Origin: an uncultured Methylophaga sp. | Lineage (GTDB): Bacteria; Pseudomonadota; Gammaproteobacteria; Nitrosococcales; Methylophagaceae | DNA: 6,067 bases | Direction of reading: 5' to 3' | NCBI GenBank assembly: GCA_947631375.1 | Contig: CANRLD010000112.1 | Coordinates: forward strand, 1 to 6,067 | Shown: positions 1 to 4,873 of the stretch, piece by piece | Numbering within the stretch: the stretch's first letter is position 1 | Layout of the letters: each line of letters opens with the position of its first letter | Notes under the pieces: model-generated | What the model was told of the DNA's origin: nothing | The model's input: the letters and a program-made list of their open reading frames with translations, nothing else | The model's database searches: none | Position numbers and translations under genes: made by a program

Positions 1-3
1 TAG

Positions 4-32
4 TTATCAAGAATGACTAATCAGGCTATTAT
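4..32 (+). promoter_or_regulatory. Putative sigma-70 promoter for dcd
   Basis: TTATCA (4-9, 4 of 6 matches to the -35 consensus) is followed after exactly 17 bases by TATTAT (27-32, 5 of 6 matches to the -10 consensus). This predicts a start near position 39 and a leader of roughly 28 bases before the dcd ATG. A run of eight T lies at 40-47, inside the predicted leader. The call rests only on motif matching by eye. If dcd is co-transcribed with a gene to the left of the window, this promoter may be minor or absent. Confidence 0.35.
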
Positions 33-66
33 CAACCTCTTTTTTTTGACCTTAGATTGACGGACT

Positions 67-633
67 ATGACGATAAAATCAGATAAATGGATCCGCCGTA
101 TGGCTGAGCAGCACGGCATGATTTCACCCTTTGAACCGGGACAGGTGCGCGAGCATAACAATCAGCGCATTATTTCCTATGGTACGTCCAGTTATGGCTA
201 TGATGTGCGTTGCTCGACGGAGTTCAAGATTTTTACCAACATCAACTCTGCGGTCGTTGATCCGAAAAACTTCGATGCCAACAGCTTTGTTGATATCAAT
301 TCCGATGTGTGCATTATTCCACCGAACTCCTTTGCCTTGGCGCGAACTATCGAAACGTTCCGGATTCCACGAAATGTTCTGACAGTTTGTCTGGGCAAGT
401 CCACTTATGCCAGATGCGGCATTATTGTTAATGTCACGCCGCTGGAACCAGAATGGGAAGGTCAGGTCACATTGGAGTTTTCCAACACCACACCGCTGCC
501 GGCCAAAATTTACGCTAATGAAGGTGTTGCCCAGATGTTGTTTTTTGAGTCAGACGAAGTCTGTGATGTTTCCTATGCCGATCGGGCGGGTAAATATCAG
601 GGACAGCAGGGTGTGACCCTACCAAAATCCTGA
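67..633 (+). CDS. dcd: dCTP deaminase
   Basis: This 188-residue cytosolic enzyme deaminates dCTP to dUTP and ammonia, feeding dUMP and then dTTP synthesis. The family belongs to the trimeric dUTPase fold. The protein closely follows the Pseudomonas-type Dcd over its full length: an N-terminal KSDKWIRRMA stretch (residues 4-13), SSYGYDVRC (41-49), the phosphate-binding GKSTYARCG (110-118), and TPLEPEWEG then VTLEF (124-138). Glu137 in LEF corresponds to the catalytic Glu138 of the E. coli enzyme, and Ser112 and Arg116 to its Ser111 and Arg115. The C-terminal GKYQGQQG (175-182) matches the segment that closes over the nucleotide in this family. The first ATG is used. Upstream there is only a weak GGA close to it, so the ribosome binding site is poor. 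The family is normally monofunctional in Proteobacteria, but dUTPase activity cannot be excluded by reading. The frame is complete. Confidence 0.96.
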   Translation: MTIKSDKWIRRMAEQHGMISPFEPGQVREHNNQRIISYGTSSYGYDVRCSTEFKIFTNINSAVVDPKNFDANSFVDINSDVCIIPPNSFALARTIETFRIPRNVLTVCLGKSTYARCGIIVNVTPLEPEWEGQVTLEFSNTTPLPAKIYANEGVAQMLFFESDEVCDVSYADRAGKYQGQQGVTLPKS

Positions 634-696
634 GCGGTCTACCGGCGGGTACTGTTGACCAGGCTTTTGTGTAATTAAGTGATGAGACAATCTGCC

Positions 697-703
697 AAGG
701 GAG
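697..703 (+). promoter_or_regulatory. Ribosome binding site that decides the start of the NIF3-like gene
   Basis: AAGGGAG is a strong Shine-Dalgarno match. It sits 9 bases before the ATG at 713 but only 3 bases before an in-frame GTG at 707. The spacing favours ATG 713, which also gives the MYKLVFFVPE beginning typical of the family. Confidence 0.75.
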
Positions 704-712
704 TTCGTGATC

Positions 713-1030
713 ATGTACAAGCTGGTTTTTTTTGTTCCGGAAACACATAAAGAGTTGGTAAAAAAAGCCGTATTCAATGCGGGTGCCGGCAAATTTGAAG
801 GCTATGATTGTTGTAGCTGGGAGACGCGAGGCCATGGTCAGTTTCGGCCGTTAACCGGCAGCCAGCCTTTTATTGGTGCAGTCGATACGCTTGAGCAGGT
901 GTCTGAATACCGGGTTGAGACGGTTTGCCTGCACAGTGATCTTAAAAAAGTTATCTCAGCTTTGAAACTGGCCCATCCATACGAAGAGCCCGCCTATCAA
1001 TACTGGGCTGTTAATCAAGAGGATTTCTAA
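713..1030 (+). CDS. Small standalone NIF3/YqfO-like domain protein
   Basis: This 105-residue soluble protein resembles the CutA/PII-like domain inserted in longer YqfO/NIF3 proteins, here encoded alone. Family hallmarks that can be read are an opening beta strand MYKLVFFVPE (1-10), FNAGAGKFEGYDCCSW (21-36), a GQFRPLTGSQPFIG block (42-55), and the C-terminal HPYEEPAY (88-95). The full NIF3 fold with its dinuclear metal ligands is absent, so no GTP cyclohydrolase-like activity should be assumed. Databases usually label such proteins 'NGG1p-interacting factor NIF3' or 'YqfO family', and the biochemical role is unknown. An in-frame GTG at 707 would add two residues, but the AAGGGAG spacing supports ATG 713. 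Only four bases separate its stop from the pepN start, and the pepN ribosome binding site lies inside this gene, so co-expression with pepN is likely. Confidence 0.88.
   Translation: MYKLVFFVPETHKELVKKAVFNAGAGKFEGYDCCSWETRGHGQFRPLTGSQPFIGAVDTLEQVSEYRVETVCLHSDLKKVISALKLAHPYEEPAYQYWAVNQEDF
1017..1023 (+). promoter_or_regulatory. pepN ribosome binding site within the preceding gene
   Basis: AAGAGGA lies in the last codons of the NIF3-like gene, 11 bases before the pepN ATG at 1035. A second, weaker AAGG (1029-1032) is only two bases from the ATG. Ribosomes finishing the upstream gene would therefore cover the pepN initiation region, which suggests coupled translation. Confidence 0.5.
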
Positions 1031-1034
1031 GGTA

Positions 1035-3689
1035 ATGAACGCGCCTGCATCCCCCCAAGCAGTTCGTTTAGCGGATTACACCGTACCGGCTTATTTTATT
1101 GACAGTGTTGCGCTTACTTTCGAGCTGGATGCGGCAACAACCCGTGTCAGCAGTCGTTTGCAGTTGCGTCGTAATCCGCAAAGTACCGAGACGGACTGCG
1201 TATTGCATGGCGAGCAGTTGAGTTTAATCAGTATACAGCGTGATAGTCAGCCGCTGTCTGCTGCTGACTATCAACGCTCACCGACACACTTGATCGTCAC
1301 TAATGCGCCGGAAAGCTTTGTGCTGGAAATAGTGACGGAGATTCACCCTGAACAAAACACGGCGCTGGAAGGGCTTTATCATTCCGGAAGTTTGCTGTGC
1401 ACCCAGTGTGAAGCGGAAGGTTTTCGGCGTATTACCTATTACCCGGATCGCCCGGATGTGATGTCCGTCTTTACGGTAACTATTATTGCCGATAAACAGC
1501 AGTGGCCGATATTGCTCAGCAATGGTAATTTGCAGGAACAAGGTGAGCTGGAAGGTGGCCGTCATTGGGTGCGCTGGTACGATCCTCATCCCAAGCCCAG
1601 CTATCTGTTTGCCCTGGTTGCCGGTGATTTGTATATGCAGCAGGATCAGTTCACCACACGATCAGGCCGGGAAGTCACTCTGCAAATCTATGTTGACGCT
1701 GAAAATCACGACAAATGTGATCATGCCTTGTTGTCTCTGAAACAGTCGATGCGCTGGGATGAGGAAGTCTATGGTCGTGAATATGATCTGGATGTGTTCA
1801 TGATCGTCGCGGTAAATGATTTCAATATGGGCGCTATGGAAAACAAGGGGCTGAATGTCTTTAACGCGGCTTGTGTGCTGGCCAGCCCGCAAACCGCCAC
1901 CGATAATGATTTTTATACTATTCAAAGTATTGTTGCCCATGAATATTTTCATAACTGGTCAGGCAACCGGGTCACCTGCCGCGATTGGTTTCAGTTAAGC
2001 CTCAAGGAAGGCTTTACCGTGATGCGGGATCAGTCGTTCAGTGCTGATCTCAACTCAGCCGCAGTGCAGCGTATCGATGATGTTGATCGGTTGCGGAGTC
2101 TGCAATTTGCTGAAGACGCCGGGCCGATGGCGCATCCGGTTCGTCCTGATAGTTATATTGAAATCAGTAATTTTTATACCGTTACCATTTATGAAAAAGG
2201 TGCGGAAGTCGTGCGGATGATCCAGACACTGGTTGGTGAAACGGGTTTTCGTAAAGGAACGGATTTGTATTTTGAACGGCATGATGGACAGGCAGTTACC
2301 ACTGATGATTTTGTCAAAGCCATTGAAGACGCCAATCAGATTGATTTAACCCAGTTTAAACGCTGGTACAGTCAGGCGGGCACGCCTGAAATTACGATTG
2401 TCGAAGAGTATTCCGCTGATCAACAGACCTATAGCCTGACATTACGTCAATCATGTCCTGCCACGCCAGGGCAGCCGGAAAAGCAGCCATTTCTGATTCC
2501 GCTGGCAATGGGCTTGCTGGATGCTGATGGCAATAGTCTGCCGTTACAGCTCAGCGACGAAACTACCCCTTACGACGGCGATACCCGGGTACTGGTGTTG
2601 CGGGAAGAAGAACAGCGTTTCCAGTTTGTCGGCATTAAGCAAAAACCTGTTCTGTCACTGTTACGCGGCTTTTCTGCTCCGGTGAAATTACTGCTGCAAC
2701 GTGATAGCGCGACATTGGCATTTTTAATGGTGCACGATAAAGACAGCTTTAATCGCTGGGATGCCGGCCAAAGTCTGTTTATCCAGAGCATGCTGGCTCT
2801 GGTTGTCGATTATCAGCAAAACAAACCATTACAGCTGCCGGAAATTCTGCTGACACAATGTGCAGCGTTGCTCGATGATGCTGCCACTGAGCCGGCATTG
2901 CTGGCGCGGATGTTGACCTTGCCCTCGGAAAACTATCTGGCAGCGCAGATGCCTGTGGCGGATGTCGATGCCGTTCACCAGGTGCATGAGTTTGTGAAAA
3001 ATACGCTGGCAACACGCCTCAAGGCCCGCTTTGAATCGCTGTACCAAAAGCATCACCAGCCAAAAACGGCTTATCAGTTTACTTCGCAGGAAATGGGGCG
3101 ACGCAGTCTGAAAAATATCTGCCTTGGCTATTTGCTGGCAACTGGCGATCCGCTGCAGGTGCAACGTTGTCTGATGCAAATGAAGCAGGCAGATAATATG
3201 ACGGATATCCTCGCCGGATTACGCTTGATGGCGGATCAGGCGGGAGTAGAGCGGGAGCATGCGCTGCGCGCCTTCTATGAACAATGGCAGCATGATCGTC
3301 AGGTGGTGGATAAATGGCTGACGGTGCAGGCATTATCCAGTCAGCCGGATACCTTGATCCGTATCAAAGGCTTGATGAAGCATCCAGCATTCAGCCTGAA
3401 AAACCCCAATAATGTCCGCGCCGTCATTGGTCAGTTCTGCCGTAACAACCCGGCGGCATTCCATGCGATTGATGGCAGTGGTTACCAGTTTTTAGTCGAG
3501 CAGATTTTGTTGCTGGATAAGCTGAATCCACAAGTGGCTTCCCGACAGCTCGGTGCCTTTAATTCCTGGCGGCGTTATGACGCAAAGCGCCAACAATTGA
3601 TGCACGATGCCTTGCAAGCTATCGCCACGCAACCATCCTTGTCAGCGGATGTCTATGAGGTTGTGACTAAATATCTGGCTGACGAATGA
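1035..3689 (+). CDS. pepN: Aminopeptidase N (M1 family zinc metallopeptidase)
   Basis: This 884-residue cytosolic enzyme removes N-terminal amino acids from peptides in the last stage of protein breakdown. It is slightly longer than E. coli PepN (870). The architecture follows that family: an N-terminal beta domain (about 1-200), a thermolysin-like catalytic domain (about 200-445), a small beta-sandwich (about 446-550), and a helical C-terminal domain (about 550-884). The active site is complete. The exopeptidase motif GAMEN is at 266-270. The zinc site HEYFH at 302-306 carries ligands His302 and His306 and catalytic Glu303, and the third ligand Glu325 is in SLKEG. Tyr386 in TIYEKG matches E. 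coli Tyr381, and Gln124 and Glu126 in the CTQCEAEGFRR segment match the substrate-anchoring residues. All sit at a constant offset of five from E. coli numbering. No signal peptide is seen. The frame is intact, and its stop overlaps the next start in ATGA. Confidence 0.98.
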   Translation: MNAPASPQAVRLADYTVPAYFIDSVALTFELDAATTRVSSRLQLRRNPQSTETDCVLHGEQLSLISIQRDSQPLSAADYQRSPTHLIVTNAPESFVLEIVTEIHPEQNTALEGLYHSGSLLCTQCEAEGFRRITYYPDRPDVMSVFTVTIIADKQQWPILLSNGNLQEQGELEGGRHWVRWYDPHPKPSYLFALVAGDLYMQQDQFTTRSGREVTLQIYVDAENHDKCDHALLSLKQSMRWDEEVYGREYDLDVFMIVAVNDFNMGAMENKGLNVFNAACVLASPQTATDNDFYTIQSIVAHEYFHNWSGNRVTCRDWFQLSLKEGFTVMRDQSFSADLNSAAVQRIDDVDRLRSLQFAEDAGPMAHPVRPDSYIEISNFYTVTIYEKGAEVVRMIQTLVGETGFRKGTDLYFERHDGQAVTTDDFVKAIEDANQIDLTQFKRWYSQAGTPEITIVEEYSADQQTYSLTLRQSCPATPGQPEKQPFLIPLAMGLLDADGNSLPLQLSDETTPYDGDTRVLVLREEEQRFQFVGIKQKPVLSLLRGFSAPVKLLLQRDSATLAFLMVHDKDSFNRWDAGQSLFIQSMLALVVDYQQNKPLQLPEILLTQCAALLDDAATEPALLARMLTLPSENYLAAQMPVADVDAVHQVHEFVKNTLATRLKARFESLYQKHHQPKTAYQFTSQEMGRRSLKNICLGYLLATGDPLQVQRCLMQMKQADNMTDILAGLRLMADQAGVEREHALRAFYEQWQHDRQVVDKWLTVQALSSQPDTLIRIKGLMKHPAFSLKNPNNVRAVIGQFCRNNPAAFHAIDGSGYQFLVEQILLLDKLNPQVASRQLGAFNSWRRYDAKRQQLMHDALQAIATQPSLSADVYEVVTKYLADE

Positions 3690-4123
3690 TTTTTAAACTG
3701 GACCCTCAACTTGCGGCAGACACCTTTTTAGTGGGTGATTTGCCGTTGTGTCAAATGTTGCTGATGAATGATGCCCGCTATCCATGGGTAATACTGGTGC
3801 CGCGGCGGGCAGATATTACCGAGGTATATCAGCTGCCAATGCAAGAGCAGCAATTACTGTGGCAGGAATCAGCGCTGGTTGCCGAAAAACTGATGATATT
3901 AACGCAGGCCGATAAAATGAATCTGGCAGCACTGGGAAACGTGGTGTCGCAGTTACATTTGCATCATGTGGCCCGTTTTAAAACAGATTTCGCCTGGCCA
4001 AAACCGGTTTGGGGACAAGGTAATACTGAACCTTATACGGCGCTGGAAAAGCAGCAGGTTATAGATAGTTTACGTGAATTGTTTAGAGGTTTTTTCGTTA
4101 GTGAGCAAAGCCTTAACCTTTAA
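3686..4123 (+). CDS. HIT-family (histidine triad) protein
   Basis: This 145-residue cytosolic protein belongs to the histidine triad superfamily of nucleotide hydrolases and transferases. Support comes from the beta-hairpin region LLMNDARYPWVILVPR (25-40), the helix around residues 50-72, and the motif region GNVVSQLHLHHVARF (84-98), followed by DFAWPKPVWG (101-110). The last segment is typical of a proteobacterial HIT subgroup. The triad reads Gln89-Leu-His91-Leu-His93-His94: the first His of the canonical HxHxH is Gln, while the expected nucleophile position (His91) and the last His (His93) are kept. Related proteobacterial proteins, as I recall them, share the Gln, so activity may be retained; the substrate is unknown. 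The start overlaps the pepN stop (ATGA) and has no good ribosome binding site of its own, so translation probably depends on termination of pepN. The 3' end overlaps the DUF2835 gene. Confidence 0.9.
   Translation: MIFKLDPQLAADTFLVGDLPLCQMLLMNDARYPWVILVPRRADITEVYQLPMQEQQLLWQESALVAEKLMILTQADKMNLAALGNVVSQLHLHHVARFKTDFAWPKPVWGQGNTEPYTALEKQQVIDSLRELFRGFFVSEQSLNL
4085..4089 (+). promoter_or_regulatory. Ribosome binding site supporting the GTG start of the DUF2835 gene
   Basis: AGAGG inside the end of the HIT gene lies 11 bases before GTG 4101. The other in-frame GTG at 4074 has no purine-rich sequence at a suitable distance. An ATG at 4149 has AAGAGG only two bases away and would delete conserved family sequence. 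Confidence 0.45.
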
Positions 4124-4331
4124 ACTTAATGTCAATAGAGAAGAGGCGATGCGCTATTACCGAGGTGAAGCTTCGACAGTAATAGTGCGGACAGATGACG
4201 GAAAAGCGTTGCAGTTTCCAGCTTCACATGTACGGCGTTTCATTACTCAACATGGCATTCATGGCCATTTTCGTATTGTTTTTGACCAGAATAACAAATT
4301 GTTAAGCCTGACACGGAACGGCGATGCTTAG
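4101..4331 (+). CDS. DUF2835 family protein
   Basis: This small basic protein of 76 residues (from GTG 4101) has no known function. It matches DUF2835 through its lysine-rich beginning and alternating hydrophobic strand (SKALTFKLNVN), then MRYYRGEAS with the conserved YRG, VRTDDGKALQFPA with the conserved QFPA, VRRFITQHGIHGHFRIVFD, and the closing NNKLLSL. No signal peptide, membrane segment or cysteine cluster is visible. The size and the predicted mostly-beta pattern suggest a compact single domain. A longer version from GTG 4074 (85 residues) is possible, but the extra residues (MNCLEVFSL) do not look like the family. The gene overlaps the end of the HIT gene by 23 bases in another frame, so the two are almost certainly co-transcribed. 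Its stop is only 14 bases from the stop of the convergent RDD gene. Confidence 0.85.
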   Translation: MSKALTFKLNVNREEAMRYYRGEASTVIVRTDDGKALQFPASHVRRFITQHGIHGHFRIVFDQNNKLLSLTRNGDA

Positions 4332-4345
4332 CTGGTAGTGTGGTT

Positions 4346-4792
4346 TCATCTCGGCTCTTTTTGTTTGGGTTGATGGATGAGATAGCTGCCGGACGCAATG
4401 TCATGCCAGCTGAGTTTGTCAGGGCTTATCCACAACCACCAGTAGCCCAGCCCCAGTGGCAACCATGAAAAAATGCTGACCATAAAACGCAGGAATGCCT
4501 GCTGCCAGCTGATGCCGGTGTCGTTGTTGCTGATCAGATAAATCTGCCAGGCACGCATGCCCAGGGTTTGCCCGCCATGCGTCCAGAACCAGCCAAAAAA
4601 AAGTAAGGCAACGCCAAGCAGATAGAGAAAAAAGAACGGATTATTTGCGCCGATTGCCTGACCACCATTGAAAGCAACGGCGATTGCGGTGGCGACTAAC
4701 AGTGCGGAGGCAAGTAGCAGGCTGTCATAAAAGATCACCGCCAGTAATCTGAAAGGGCCGGGTTTCTGAGTTGGGGCTGTTTTCTCGGTCAT
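4346..4792 (-). CDS. RDD family integral membrane protein
   Basis: This 148-residue inner-membrane protein has three hydrophobic segments, at about residues 15-42, 52-71 and 101-123, with short polar ends. RDD family features are Arg15 and Asp23 in FRLLAVIFYD, the GQTLGMRAWQI block (74-84) after the second segment, Arg102 in the third region, and the conserved Asp131 in SWHDIASGS. The function of such short RDD proteins is generally unknown; some RDD proteins have been linked to sodium or solute transport, and nothing here allows a specific claim. The gene reads against its neighbours: it converges with the DUF2835 gene and diverges from purL. The ATG is preceded in frame by a stop five codons upstream. 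No clear ribosome binding site is seen, and the predicted promoter lies very close to the start codon. Confidence 0.92.
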   Translation of the reverse strand: MTEKTAPTQKPGPFRLLAVIFYDSLLLASALLVATAIAVAFNGGQAIGANNPFFFLYLLGVALLFFGWFWTHGGQTLGMRAWQIYLISNNDTGISWQQAFLRFMVSIFSWLPLGLGYWWLWISPDKLSWHDIASGSYLIHQPKQKEPR

Positions 4793-4804
4793 GCTAATTA
4801 CTCG

Positions 4805-4833
4805 ATTTTATTGGGCGAACGCGGGCGTATAAA
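4805..4833 (-). promoter_or_regulatory. Putative promoter for the RDD gene
   Basis: Read on the minus strand, TTTATA (4833-4828, 4 of 6 to the -35 consensus) is followed after 17 bases by TAAAAT (4810-4805, 5 of 6 to the -10 consensus). The predicted start near 4798 leaves only about six bases before the ATG at 4792. Together with the missing ribosome binding site, this suggests a nearly leaderless message. The elements interleave with the proposed purL promoter. Motif matching by eye only. Confidence 0.35.
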
Positions 4834-4840
4834 GTATCAT
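4811..4840 (+). promoter_or_regulatory. Putative promoter for purL
   Basis: TTGGGC (4811-4816, 3 of 6 to the -35 consensus) and TATCAT (4835-4840, 5 of 6 to the -10 consensus) are 18 bases apart. They would start transcription near 4847, giving a leader of about 27 bases that contains GGGA. I find no sequence resembling the E. coli PurR operator in the 81-base intergenic region. The -35 element is weak, and an alternative -10 overlapping TATAAA (4828-4833) cannot be excluded. Confidence 0.3.
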
Positions 4841-4864
4841 GATCGCTTTAATTTTCTGTAGATT

Positions 4865-4868
4865 GGGA
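4865..4868 (+). promoter_or_regulatory. purL ribosome binding site
   Basis: GGGA is five bases before the ATG at 4874, a short but workable spacing. It is the only purine-rich match near the start, and the protein from this ATG begins as PurL proteins do. Confidence 0.4.
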
Positions 4869-4873
4869 TTGAA

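Noticed and set aside
1..20. Possible tail of an upstream gene (frames ending at TGA 14-16 or TAA 18-20)
   Set aside because: Only four or five codons would be visible, and neither reading can be matched to a protein, so no partial gene is supported.
4..35. Direct repeat TTATCAA at 4-10 and 29-35 upstream of dcd
   Set aside because: Seven bases in an AT-rich leader is within chance, and there is no third copy or inverted partner to suggest an operator.
40..47. Run of eight T before dcd as an intrinsic terminator of an upstream gene
   Set aside because: No GC-rich hairpin precedes the run within the visible bases.
515..835. Minus-strand open frame of 106 codons spanning the end of dcd and the start of the NIF3-like gene
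   Set aside because: It lies opposite two well-recognised coding genes, resembles no family I know, and has a shadow-like composition.
4292..4304. Palindrome TAACAAATTGTTA
   Set aside because: It falls inside the DUF2835 coding sequence over ordinary codons for conserved N-N-K-L-L. It is AT-rich and leaves too short a loop for a useful stem, so it is likely coincidental.
4819..4828. Inverted repeat ACGC-GG-GCGT upstream of purL as a PurR-type operator
   Set aside because: The half sites are only four bases and the flanks do not extend the symmetry. It does not match the 16-base E. coli PurR box.
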